A stretch of DNA of 64,000 nt from Coprinellus micaceus. Taxonomy: Eukaryota; Basidiomycota; Agaricomycetes; Agaricales; Psathyrellaceae. Location of the stretch: assembly GCA_951394405.1 (NCBI GenBank), contig OX596335.1:2294001-2358000 (forward strand). Direction: 5' to 3'. Numbering within the stretch: position 1 is the first letter of the stretch; each line of letters opens with the position of its first letter. Below, piece after piece: positions 48,108 through 59,612 of the stretch. The position numbers and the translations under genes are program-made. The notes below the pieces were generated by a model. It had not been told where the DNA came from and made no database searches. It saw only the letters and a program-made list of their open reading frames with translations.

Positions 48108-48761
48108 CCTGCTGGGTCACAACGCGCCACCCTGGGTCTCCTGTGGGCGCCTATGTATGCTACAAGCTCAAACAGCAAATCAGGGGCTAGAAGTGGGCAT
48201 AACCACTCGATGACAGGACTTCGACGCCGGTGGGCGGGGTGACGAAAGGAAGGAAGAGGGTAAGGAGTGTGGATCGCCCGGTGCACTGACTTGGGCAGGA
48301 GCTGTTGATGGAAGACCAGTGTGGGAGATGGGAACTTTTCTGCGAACCTTTCTAGCCAACCTTGTGATGGAATTGATGTTCCGTTTGTGTTCCTGGAAAA
48401 AGGCCATGGCACCTGTCTGACATAGCGAAACGCAGTCGACCACTCGTACAAGCTCACACACGGGTCCACATCGACACGAATCTAGGACCTAGACCCCAAC
48501 ATATGAAGAGTCAGCGTACATGTATTGGCAGGGCGTCTCCATAGGGGAAAGACCCTACGTAACCGACGGTTGTTGTCCAGGAACCGACCCTCAGAGGATC
48601 GGCATCCCGTGTTGCAAAGAAACCAAATTGTCGATAGCAAGGCGTACAAAATTCGTAACTCGTAGAACAAATAAAGGCTGAGCAAAACATACATGGCTTG
48701 AAATAGCAGAAGACGAATCGAATTGGAGGGAGGAGAAGAGAGAGAAATCGTCACAGTGTTC
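48108..48761. other. Intergenic between the membrane-protein gene and Rac
   Basis: 654 nt, presumably the promoter and leader of the membrane-protein gene and the Rac 3' end. No supported gene. Confidence 0.55.
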
Positions 48762-49754
48762 TTAGAGAACGACACAGATCACTCCCTTCTTCGTCTTGTT
48801 CATGCGTACGGGAGGGTTCACTGTATGCCAGATGAGCGTCTAAACCTACCCGAACGACATGGATAAATACTCACAAACTGCACGGATTGCCTCATCAAAA
48901 ACCGTCTTCAATCCCTTCTGCGTAAGTGCTGAGCACTCGAGGTACTTCACAGCACCGATGTCCTTGGCCATCGCCACGCCCTGCGCATACTGGATAGGTT
49001 GCATCCGACTACAATTGCTTGAACACAACTAATTGAATCAAAGCTTGAAAGTACTTACCGCTCCCGAAGCTTCTCAATAGTAGTGGGATCCTCACGCAAA
49101 TCGAGCTTGGTGCCGACCAGGACGATGGATGTTGATGGAGCGTGGTGGGAAATTTCAGGGTACCACTGCGAGAGGGGGGAGCACATGTGAATGCTTGTCA
49201 ACAGGCCGCCTCTCACTTGCTGACCTCGGGGATGACGCACCTTCGTTCTTACGTTCTCGTAAGATGGGGGACTGACGAGCGAGAAGCAAATGAGGAAGAC
49301 ATCGGTTTGGGGGTATGACAGGGGCCGGAGGCGGTCGTAATCTTCTTGACCAGCGGTATCCCACAATCCGAGCGAGATGGTCTTGCCATCCACCATAACG
49401 TTGGCGGAATAGTTATCAAATACTACGTTGACGCCAGTGAGCGAAATTTGCGCAAAGGAGCGTCCGAAACCGCGCACCAGTTGGTATATATTCTCCCTGA
49501 CGACAATCATCAGGATACGGGATACGGGCTCAAGAGGAGAGTGGGGCTTACCGGGAAGGCGTTTGTCGTGTACGAAATGAGTAGGCATGTCTGGGATGGT
49601 ACGCTCGTCAGCACAGGAGAGGCTCCATGAGAAATTCAGCTGGCGTACCTTTCCTACAGCACCATCTCCGACGACAACACCTGACACGCAAAGCGTTAGC
49701 CCACCGCTCGAACGGCGATCCTGCGTGCAAACGCCCACATTTAATTGCTTGCAT
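48762..49754 (-). CDS. RAC1: Rac-type Rho GTPase
   Basis: Multi-exon small GTPase. MQAIKC joins [10 protein letters not shown] (G1), then [33 protein letters not shown] (effector region), [20 protein letters not shown] (G3), [12 protein letters not shown] (G4 TKLD as in Rho proteins) and [20 protein letters not shown] (G5). The C terminus ends [12 protein letters not shown]: a CAAX box with Leu last, predicting geranylgeranylation, preceded by a short basic stretch. The Val-Asp-Gly-Lys loop and [16 protein letters not shown] favour Rac over Cdc42 or RhoA. In basidiomycetes Rac controls hyphal polarity, dimorphism and NADPH oxidase. The first intron follows only 16 coding bases, so the true start lies in a tiny first exon at 49754. 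Confidence 0.9.
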
Positions 49755-50261
49755 GGTATCTTGAAGACTGGAGAGCCGCGTTCGGGTGCAGGGAAAGAGG
49801 GGAGTCGTGTCGTTATCGGGGTGAAACAGTGTGGGTCAAGAGCTATGCTTGGCACCGACGTCAGCACGGCACTCAGAGACAATGGGTCGTCGACCAGCTC
49901 ACCTTGAAAGACAGAGACAGGCTCGCTCTGGGGTATCAGACAGGACAGCAATGGGTTCGATGTGGAAGCGTTGTTGCACACCAGAGCCTGACTTCAAACA
50001 CAAGCATTCCCACGCCCACAAGGCTCTTCCTTTCAACTTGCCCCTTCAAGTCGCGAATCAAAAGATCTCTTCATAGCTGATACATGTACATGCTGTAGTA
50101 TACGGTGGACGAGAGATGCTGCAAGATATAAAAACATGGAACACGACACAAGAAAACGGCGATGCTAGAATAGTACAGTGATGGCGAGAGATAGCGGACA
50201 TAGCAGATGCGAACGAATATGCAGTCAAGATGCAAAACGGATGACAAGAAAAACGAAAACT
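49755..50261. other. Intergenic upstream of Rac
   Basis: 507 nt with the Rac promoter and the 3' region of the C2H2 gene. No gene seen. Confidence 0.6.
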
Positions 50262-52181
50262 CTAGGGACTAGACAGCCTCCTCTTCTTCTGCGGAGGGCC
50301 GAGGCACGACGAAACATCACGCGGCGAGAGTGCCGTGCTGGGGCCAGCGGCCTTGCCAAATTCGGCCTTGTCCATTCCTTCTAGCTCAGCATCAATGTCC
50401 TCGATGTCGTCAAGGGCGGACGACTCCTTTGAGAGCGAAAAAGGTTTTAACAGACCCAACCCAAGGCCAAGATCGACGGGTAGGGTACCGGCCCGTAGGA
50501 CGGGACTGACGTCGCCCATCGATCGAATGGACTTGCGTGGGCTCGAGTCCGCGCTCAGGGGAGGAGGGAAAGGACTATATAACGCCGCAAATGGATCCGG
50601 CCCAAGCACGTTGTCGGTGAGCCAGTCATCCGGCAATGCAGAGATGTTACGCTTGTGACCCACGGGAGTTCCACGAAGGCTGCTGGAAAGGGGAGAAGAC
50701 CCAGGGCGACTCTTCGACTTCGAATGCTGGTCCAGTGGTGAGCTGAGATGGTTCTTGAAGAACCACGGCCGCGACCCAGACTTTAGAGAAAAGCCGAGGG
50801 TCGATGGCGTCTTCAAGTCACTGGACCGTGAGGCACTGGGGGTAGAGAAGGGTGAGGACTGGGGACTGGTACCCGGGGGAATTGGTATTTTAAACAGGGG
50901 GCTGGGAGCGAGCATGGTAAGGGGGATGTCTCTGGCTTGAGAATGAAGAGGATGGCTTGGACTGGGAAACCGCCAAGGGTGGTCGGAAGGAAGAGGGGGC
51001 GGTGAATGACGGAAAGAAGGCTGCAAGAGGGGATCATATGGAGATGGTGGTACATGTACAGCGAGTGAAGGACCGGGGGTGGTCAACACCGGAAAGTGAT
51101 CGTCGATGAGCTGAGCCTGCAAAAGGGGGGAGTGGGGAGGGGTGTGCTCTGGCGCGGGGGCATCCGCAAGCTCGGGCTCGGATTCCATGGAACTTGTGCC
51201 CGAGCCGCTAGCTTCTGGTTGGGAGGATCCTGGGTTCTTGGGCGCCACGAACACGGCCTTCTTGCGGTCCCTCTTTGATTTCGAATTGTCGCAAGACGCT
51301 GAAGGAAAGCGAAATATGGACTGGTGGGGTGTTGCGTCCGCGTCTGCCTGCGGGTTGACCTGCGGGGCGACCTCCAGGCGCACTAACTTATCGAGTGGCT
51401 CCTCTTTGGGCTTTGAATTAGCCACCGAAGTCTTATTTTCCTCTGTGACTCACAATGAGCAAGCTCCCAGATAGAAGATGAATCAAAGCGTACTTCCGGT
51501 TCCTCGCCCTCGAGGCTTATCAGTCCCATCTCTGCGGTTAGCCATGGCGATTTTGTGCTTCTCAAAAACGTGCCGCCTCCACATACTCTTTGCGTTGACC
51601 CCAGCGTAAGTCCTACGGCAAAAAGTGCAACGCAGGCGAGGCTCTTCCCCCTCGGGCCAGCCCTCAGCACCCCGCTCCTTGAGGTCCTTCTTCCTGGCAG
51701 GGCACCAACCGCGAGGGGGTTCGAGGATTGGCGGGTAGGGTATAGCGTGTGGATTGGTATTGGTTTCGTGAGTAAAATCGTTTGGGTCGAGAAACCATTC
51801 AGGGTTGCTTGCAAGGGTCTGGTAGCAGAGGCCATCTGGGTGTTGTTCTGAGTTTGGGAAAGTGGCGAAGGGCGGGTGAATGAAAACAACATTGGGATCG
51901 GTTGGCATGGGGTCCATCCCCGGCGGGGCCAGGGCATCGTGGGGGCGCGAATGACGTGTCGTAAAGGTCCTGGATTGGGTATTGGAGGTATTGAAGACGC
52001 CGTGGGGGGTATAAGGCAGGGGATGGAATGATTTAGCCGCGGGGGCGAAGAGCTCGAGGGTTGACGAGGACGCAAATCGGCGCTTGACAAATGTGCTGGC
52101 GAGATCAGCACGGGAATTAGACCCTGAAAATGACTGCGAGTGGCTCAGCAGGGCGGGCGCTGCTGGCGCTGGCTCGGACAT
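50262..52181 (-). CDS. C2H2 zinc-finger protein, basidiomycete type, function unknown
   Basis: Two exons, joined across an intron near 51425..51490. The N-terminal half starts MSEPAPAAPALLSHSQSF and contains a Pro-rich stretch, then one finger: LRCTFCRRTYAGVNAKSMWR followed by RHVFEKHKIAMANRRD. This is Cys-x2-Cys, an unusually basic helix, and His-x4-His. The second half is Ser/Pro-rich (short SPLL/SPLF-like elements), typical of disordered regulatory proteins, and ends with a basic NLS-like PPQKKRRL. It is probably nuclear and DNA- or RNA-binding. The target is unknown. An in-frame upstream ATG (52292) precedes a hydrophobic stretch that looks like leader sequence rather than protein, so 52181 is preferred. 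Confidence 0.7.
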
Positions 52182-52414
52182 GATGAATGTGGTCAAGGAT
52201 GGCGGCGGCGAGAGCAAGAGGGAGAGCGATGGGCGCGATAACGAGGACAGCGAGGGAGAGTAAATGAGGAGCAGATGGGGGAAGAAGGACAAGGGTCCTA
52301 CGTTTGTTTACTGCCTCATGCATCAATCTCATCACGACGCGCTGAATGTTTGCCACGTGATCGCGATGCCCACAAGCCCCATTCATTTCAAGTTGCCTCG
52401 GACTGTCTACCACA

Positions 52415-53104
52415 CTAGAAAAGCAGAGAAAGATAGCTAGAAGCACGCGTAAAGAGTCGGCTGAGAATCAGGTGCAAAAAGGTCTCACCCTGCAATCATG
52501 ACCGTTCCACCAAGAGGTGTCACTGGTCCCAGGCCCTTGAAGCTGGTGAGGGTCGGAACAATTAGCGCTGCAAGACCCACAGAACCCGAAAAGGCCCTAC
52601 CGGTCTCTGGCCAAAACCAGCGCAAAGATGCTGCCGGAGAAAAGAATCGAACCAGCAGCGATCGCCGGGCCTGCAAAACGGTGAGCGGCGAAACGGGGGT
52701 GCAAGGAGACGAGCATCATCGCGAGGCCGTTGTACATCTTCATTCGGTGTTTAGCGGCGTATTCAACTGAAGACAATGGGCTTGTGTCCGTACGGCGTAG
52801 TGGGCCCCCGTCTCCCAAGCATGGATCTGGTCTGGGGTGATGCCGGGGCGACTGCGAAGGCCATGGGCTATGCTATGATCAGCATTCTAGTCGACCCATT
52901 GATCAAGAGCTTTGGCTGACCTCCGAAGGCTCCTGTGATGACGCCCGCCGTCGCTGATCAAGGAACAAGCTGTTGAGGCGCCAAACTGGTTGAATAGGAA
53001 CGCTTCTCACCAAAGGCGACGCCGGCTTTCCAGAGAAGCGCCTGCCGAGGAAGCCGTGTCGCAGAGGGGTTCAAGAGAGGAGCAGAGGGACCTGGATTTA
53101 CCAT
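52415..53104 (-). CDS. DUF423/TMEM256 family small membrane protein
   Basis: Six exons (introns 52954..53010, 52868..52920, 52738..52793, 52543..52600, 52437..52488) give 137 residues. LLWKAGVAFATAGVITGAFG is followed by AHGLRSRPGITPDQIHAWET, the family signature (GAFGAHGL plus WET). Then come MYNGLAMMLVSLHPRFA, AIAAGSILFSGSIFALVLA and LGPVTPLGGTVMIAGYLSLL, three or four membrane helices in all. The intron 52738..52793 must be removed exactly to join HYA to MYNG. Shorter choices break the frame. Members are conserved from bacteria (YgdD) to man (TMEM256), often mitochondrial in eukaryotes, with no settled function. The gene is divergent from SPB1, with 217 nt between starts. Confidence 0.88.
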
Positions 53105-53321
53105 GGCAGAGATGCTTCTCGGGAAGAGGGTTGGGAGAGGAGACGGGGATCCAGCTCTGAACTTGGACCTGCCGCATTACGCGACCCACAAGCCGATGGG
53201 GTCGCCGCCTTTGCACATGGGCGGCCCGCCAGGACGTTAGCACCCTAACCAAGCGAGCGCAAATATACAGCCGCATCATACAGATTCAAGTTTTTTGAAA
53301 GTGAATAGCATCCATTCAACT

Positions 53322-56218
53322 ATGGGTAAATCGGAGAAGAAGACGGGAAAGGGTCGGTTGGACAAGTACTACAAGCTAGCAAAGTGCGTGCCTCAAACCA
53401 TTCTCTCGATCTCAGCGCTGATGTCGCACAGGGAGCAGGGCTATCGTGCACGTTCAGCGTTCAAGCTCATTCAGCTCAACAAAAAGTACTCCTTCCTCGA
53501 GGGATCAAAATGTACAATAGATCTGTGTGCTGCCCCTGGAGGCTGGCTCCAGGTAGCCAACAAATACATGCCTCCAAACAGTTTAATTCTCGGTGCGTTG
53601 TAGTGTTCAACCAGGGCCCACTCAGGACTGAGACTCCCCAGGTGTCGATTTGGTGCCCATTAAACCTATACCCCGAGTCGTAACATTCGCCGCCGACATC
53701 ACCACCACTCACTGTCGAAATCTCCTCCGGGGAGAGATGAAGGACTGGAAAGCGGATGTTGTGCTGCACGACGGTGCCCCCAACGTCGGGACTGCCTGGA
53801 TTCAGGACGCGTTCACGCAATCAGAACTCGTACTTATGAGTTTGAAGCTCGCCGTCGAATTCCTGATCAAGGGTGGAACCTTTGTGACCAAGGTGTTCCG
53901 TAGTGTGGACTATAATAACCTCATTTGGGTCTTCAGCCAGCTGTTTGGAAAGGTCGAGGCGACGAAACCCCCATCATCACGGTGAGTTCTTGGCTGTCGG
54001 ACCTTGGCTCACTGAAATCTCATTTAAACACTAGTAACGTTTCTGCTGAAATATTCGTCGTCTGCCGTGACTTCCTTGCCCCCAAATACATCGATCCAAA
54101 ATTCCTTGACCCCAAGCACGTCTTCAAAGACCTCTCATCCCTCACCATCGACAAGGGCTCCTCCGCCAACGATGTTCAAGCGAATGTCTTCCACCCCGAA
54201 AAGAAGAGGAGACATCGTGACGGTTACGCCGACGGGGATTATACCCTCTTCAAATCTGTTGAAGCCTCAACTTTCGTCAACGCAGTAGACCCCATCGGAA
54301 TTCTCGGTTCACACAACCAAATCGCGTTCAAGTCGGGCGAAGAGAAGGGCTGGCTGAAGCTGCCCATCACGAAGGATGAAATCAAGGCATGCTGCGACGA
54401 CCTCAAGGTGTTGGGCAAGAGTGACTTCAAGGCGTTGCTCAAGTGGCGGTTAGCCATCCGAGAGGAATTGGGATTAGACGTCTCAACGAAGAACGTCGAA
54501 GAAGTGACGGAGACAGTCGTGGCCGAGGAGGTCGATGAAGAGCAGCAGATTCAGGATGAGGTGTGTCACTTGGCGTAACTGTCACACAATCTTTCATCCT
54601 GACACGATCATATAGCTTGAACGCCTCAACAAAGAGGCCGCTGCCAGGACGAAACGCGAACGACGACGGGCGAACGAGATCAAAACTCGTACGATCCAGC
54701 GTATGCAGCTGCAGATGACCGCCCCTTTGGATATTGGTCTCGAGCAAAGCGATGCGGCGCTCAACCTCGGTCAGGACGATATTTTCGACCTGGAACACAC
54801 CGAACGGTCGATGAAACACAAGAACCGGATAGACTTTATGACGGACAACGACGGCGACGTGTTGATCGATGACAACGACGACGAGGGTACGAAGGCACGG
54901 CAGGGCGGAAAGGATGAGGACGAGTCGATCCTGGACGAGGAGGAGGAGCGAGAGAGGAAGGTCGCTGAGCTCGAAGCCGAGATGGACGGCCTCTACGATT
55001 CTTACCGCGAACGGTTACAAGAGCGCGACGCCAAGTTTAAGGTCAAGGAGCAGAGGAAACGGCGCGCGGAGAAGGAGGAGTGGCACGGTGTCCAGAAGGA
55101 GGAGAACTCCGACGGCTCAGACAGCGAGGAGAGTGAGGGTGGGTGGGATCTCGTACAGAAGAGAAAGTTGGAGGTGGACTCGGATTCCGATGATTCGGAG
55201 TCCGAACTGGAGGAGGTGCCGAGGCCCAAGAGGCGGAACGTCGATGAGGGGGAGGGCAGGACGTCTAAGCGGAGAAAGTTGGTACCAGACCTCGCACCAA
55301 AGCCGACGGGTAAAACCTCTTCAGTATGGTTCCAGCAAGATGTATTTGCTGGAGTTGGCGACCTTGACGTTGAAGAGGACCAAGAGGAGGATGACGAGAT
55401 GCACTCTTCGTCTGAACAGGAAGGCAGCGGCATGGAGGTCGACGGCGCTGACGACGATGAAGAGGAGGACTCGGACAACTACGAGGACTCGGAGGACAAC
55501 TTTGAGGTTGTCCCTCAAGATCAATCAGAGGATGAGACGATGTGGGACGTCGATGGTGAGGACGAGGACGCTATCAAGCAAGATAAGATCAAGAGTATGT
55601 TCTTTTCTGTGCACCATTTCTGTGTGTTGCTGACGTACGAACCTCCTAGAACACGGTCTCCTCACCGCTGAGGCCGTCACCCTCGCACAAGCTCTCGTGA
55701 ACAGGCAAACCACCAAGACTGAGCTCATCAACAACGGCTTCAATCGCTATTCCCTCAACGACAAAGACAACCTCCCCTCCTGGTTTCTTGAAGAAGAAAC
55801 CAAGCACTACAAGCCGAACATCCCCATCACTAAAGAGGCTATGGCCGCCCTCCGCGCGAAACAGCGCGCACTGGATGCCCGGCCGATCAAGAAGGTTGCC
55901 GAGGCTAAGGCGCGCAAGAAGATGAAGGCTCACCAAAAGCTGGAGAAGGCGATGAAGAAGGCGGAGGGCGTCATCTCCACTGCGGATATGACTGAGCGCG
56001 AAAAAGCTCAAGCGGTGGATAAGTTGATGAAGAAGGGAGCGTCGACGGCGAAGAAGGTGAAGAAGGAGGTGAAGTTGGTCGTGGCGAGGGGCGCGAACAA
56101 GGGGGTTAAGGGACGGCCGAAGGGTGTTAAAGGTCGTTACCATATGGTCGACCCGAGGATGAAGAAGGAGCTGAGGGCAAAGAAACGGAAGGAGAAGGCT
56201 ACCAAGAAACGGAAGTAG
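53322..56218 (+). CDS. SPB1: Spb1, AdoMet-dependent 25S rRNA 2'-O-methyltransferase
   Basis: Multi-exon gene. [20 protein letters not shown] opens the FtsJ/RrmJ domain, which continues with [37 protein letters not shown] (SAM binding), [16 protein letters not shown] and [11 protein letters not shown], giving the K-D-K-E type centre. The middle has the DUF3381 part ([17 protein letters not shown]) and a long acidic segment (55090..55600). The Spb1_C domain follows ([31 protein letters not shown]) with a highly basic tail ([20 protein letters not shown]). Spb1 methylates G2922 of the A loop of 25S rRNA within nuclear pre-60S particles. The last intron lies between KIK and [11 protein letters not shown]. 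The gene converges on SLS1, with 147 nt between stops. Confidence 0.92.
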
Positions 56219-56365
56219 TCGTCCTTGACCTGCCTCGGTTCCTTTTGCTTTCTGCTTCTATTATTTTTCATGTTTTCTAAAGCGTGAGTTCTATGTGTGT
56301 AATTACAGTCGTTACTACAATAGCGATATATGCAGGAGGGGAGGTGGATGCGTGGAGAAACAAAA

Positions 56366-59068
56366 CTACCAGGGCGAGGCACCGCCAACGACATCTTCCT
56401 CAAAAACTGGGGGCGAAACTTGCGAAACCCCAGCACAGGTCAACCATGTGCAGTTCTTCAGGAAGTGCTCCCATTGGATTTCCGTCATTTCGGGATTACA
56501 AGAAACCTATAGGCATGTCAGTGGAATAGGGGCATTACCTCGGAACACGTACATAACAAACCGCGTTCCCGGAGGTCAGATTGTTATCGATGTCGACGAC
56601 GTTCTCGGTGGTGACTTCCAACGGCTTGCCGACCGCTTCACCTGCGGCATGCTTCCTGTTCACCCGGACATTCTTGAAGGAGGTGAGAACAAATCGTTTT
56701 CCCTGGTAGTAGATAGTCAAAGGAGGGTTTCCAGTGTTAGGAAGGTACTCGGAGCCGTCTCCTTGCAACTGCTGTTGGTATGTATCACGCATTCGAACGA
56801 TGAATTCCTTGAGAGGATCTGGAAACTCTTCATCCTTTAGGCTGCTCACAGCTGCAGCAGTGAATCGCAAGTCCGCTGTCCTATGTGCCATTGTTCAACC
56901 AGAGGCGAATTTATGCGGGCGGGCGTACGAACCTGTCAGGGATGAGAACGTCCAAAACACTGGATGTCCTTTCCTCGCAAGTGGCACGCCACTGTGTCCA
57001 AGTGTTCTCAATGGGCAAGGCCATACCAAACACAGGAGCGGGATGACTGCCCTGGAGGTCCGCAGAGTCGGTCCACATCTCGCATCGGAGGGTGGTGCCT
57101 TTGCCTGACTCGGACGAGGAAGGATCTGCCTCGGAGTAAACGAGCCTTTGCACAGACCTGCTTGATACGCAGGGGAACTCGAAGACACGTTTAGGGACAC
57201 TACAATTTAGAGGGCAGTCGGGCGTTAGTGTCGCGAACAACAATTTTGAAGGCGAAAACTGGCTTCTCACAACGGATGGAAATTAGACTGGTGTTTGTTT
57301 GGCTGTCGCAACCAGTCGACTATGGAACCTAGTTCCAACTGGCCAGGTAGAGGGGAGGAAATGGTGAACACCTTCTCTTCCGTGGGCTCTACCACAACGT
57401 GACCCGGCCTGCAAGCAATTTAGCAAATTGTCGTGACTCGTGACGGGTTCAACGCACGACGCTGCGACCGTCAATTTAGCGTTCGAGGCGCTCTTCAAGT
57501 CCCGTAGCCACTGTTGCAGCTCAAGGGTTGTTCTAGAGTCAGTGATCAGATAGACGACACTGGCAAGGAACAACTTTCACTCACTGATCTGTCCCATTCA
57601 ACGAACCAAGAGAACTATCGCCCGCAACGGGGGCAAGGTCGTCAACCGGACTCCCGACAGGCCCATTAGCGCGCTCGATACGGAACGTCGGCGTATCATC
57701 CTCTGAGACCGACGACGTCGTTGCAGGGGAGAATGGTAAAACGGAGTATAATGGAGGTTCCGAAGAGGTCGCCACTTCTGGGACTCGATGGTAGTACAGT
57801 GGGGGTTTGGTCTCGAGGGTCGCCTGGTAGTATTTTGCAATTGGTATGTTGTAATGTCAGGCGGGGTGAGATGTGCACTCACCTCGTAGGCAGCTGCAAG
57901 GACTGCTCTTCTGGTTTTCTCCAGGGATTCACGCTTGGTTCTGAGATATGAGATGGTAATCTGAAGGAAATGGTTAGTCCTGGTCGCACAGAAGGCTGAC
58001 GAGCTTACTTGGCCATCATCGAAGATCTCGGCAACGGCGAGGCATCCCTTGGATATCTGGAGAAGCTGGTCATTCGAGAATATTCCCTTGATTGGGCTCG
58101 AGAACGTCGAGGTGACTATTTCCTATAGAGGAACAATCGTCAACAAAGTTCCCAAGCGATCGTAGGAATCGAACAACCTGCTGGATCTCCCTCAGTCGCA
58201 CGGCAATGCCTTCTACAAGAGAGCTATATCCTTTTGCGTGGAGAGCAAGGGGCTCCTTGACAATCCGGACCTTGACATTCTTCTTCCTTAACCACTCCGC
58301 GAACTGCCTGGACTCTGTGTGTACTTCAGCTGGCGCACAGACGCAAGCACGGTAAAAACTGACCATGCATCATCAGAAGCAGAGCCTCGCTTATTTTGAG
58401 GGGGAAATCTAAAGGGCAAACTCAATACAATTCCGTGACCTGGAGCAGCTGGTTAAATACGGACCTCGAGTGACGATGGTACGATCATGAGTCCCCGGCC
58501 GAGGCCATCCCCACTGCTCCAACACCATAGATGCATAGCGCTTTTTAGGGAGCTTCGAGTTGGGCCTTCGGATGTCGTACAGCTTGAGAACGTCATACAT
58601 TTGCTGCTTGTTGAAGTGCTTGTCAAGGTTGTTCAGCCTAAGCTTGTATTCTTCTGGGTATTCTGGGTGATAGAAGTCGGGATCAGACTCCTCGGGGCGG
58701 TAGCGTTCTACATCTTCCAGAGATATTGACTGGCCAGGCCGCTCGATGTCGCGGAGCTGCTGGAGGAGTTTCCCCTGTCGCAAGACACTCTTGACCACAG
58801 GTTTAGGTTCATTGGCTGCTTTCTCCTCCCTCGGCTTAGATTCCTTGCGCTCCTTGGGTTCTTTTGACTCCCCCTTCTTGCGTGATTTCTTCTCTTTCAC
58901 TGGGGCCCCTGCAGCAGCTTCAGAGTGCTCTGGGTCCACTGGAGGAGAAGCCGCTGGAGAGGATTCGTTCAAGCATTTGCGTGAGGCATGAAAAGTGCGT
59001 CGTGGCACAAGCTTAGAGACAGCTAGCCGTGCTTCGTGCTGGAGGTTAGTTGTGAGTGTTCTGAGCAT
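56366..59068 (-). CDS. SLS1-like mitochondrial inner-membrane regulator
   Basis: Multi-exon gene. The N terminus (MLRTLTTNLQHEARLAVSKL then VPRRTFHASRK) is a presequence. A Lys/Glu-rich segment follows, then a conserved helical region (LDKHFNKQQMYDVLKLYDIR, KKRYASMVLEQWGWPRP). After an intron come KH-like elements (LKISEALLLMMHESRQFAEW, LRKKNVKVRIV). Further exons carry ISYLRTKRESLEKTRRA and ELQQWLRDLKSA. The SLS family joins mitochondrial transcription to translation at the inner membrane. The 3' end depends on a 45-nt intron starting GTACGT after NAVCY. Splicing adds VSCNPEMTEIQWEHFLKNC and ends at 56366, whereas read-through stops at 56535. Individual internal junctions between 56900 and 57600 are approximate. 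Confidence 0.72.
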
Positions 59069-59612
59069 GCAGCGGAGAGGACGAGGAGGTGACGGTTGTG
59101 GGTGTGGTGACGAGACTCCTCCAAATTCAAGTTACCACCGGCAATCATATAATTCCGCGTTTGGACGCCGGTCTTCCCGCTTGTACCTCTGAGCTGGTCG
59201 TCGGCAACACGTCCCCAGATAATTACCTGAAACCCTGTTCGGACGAATAGGGTGTTTCTAGTTCCTCCGCTTGATATACATTGAGGACGCCATGAGCGCC
59301 CAAACTCAGTTTCATTGTGTATGAGAGTAAAATTTTGGGAGGAACAAAGTTGGCTTAATTCTTCCTCCTTGGGTCGGACGTAGTGTCCCATAGTTAGGTG
59401 TACGAATCCGTGTTTGTATCCCTACAGGGAACACTCCATGTGCACTACATACCGGTCGGACGCGAAGGATGAGCAGGGTCAGAATTCCTAATCGAGCCTC
59501 TGGCACAACAAGGCCAATCAAGGCCAAAAACTCCGCCTGAAAAGCATCTCGGCTGCTCGTATCTTGACACAAAAATCGCAGAGACGGATCTCCGGTTATA
59601 CCTTGCCCAAAA
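59069..59612. promoter_or_regulatory. Shared upstream region of SLS1 (-) and eIF3b (+)
   Basis: 544 nt separate the start codons of two divergent genes. No TATA element is evident. Open frames here are short and unsupported. Confidence 0.5.

Noticed and set aside
52738..52793. Frameshift in the DUF423 gene
   Set aside because: Using the first AG gives a 27-nt intron and breaks the frame. The next AG gives a 56-nt intron, restores MYNGLAMM and leads to a 137-codon gene.
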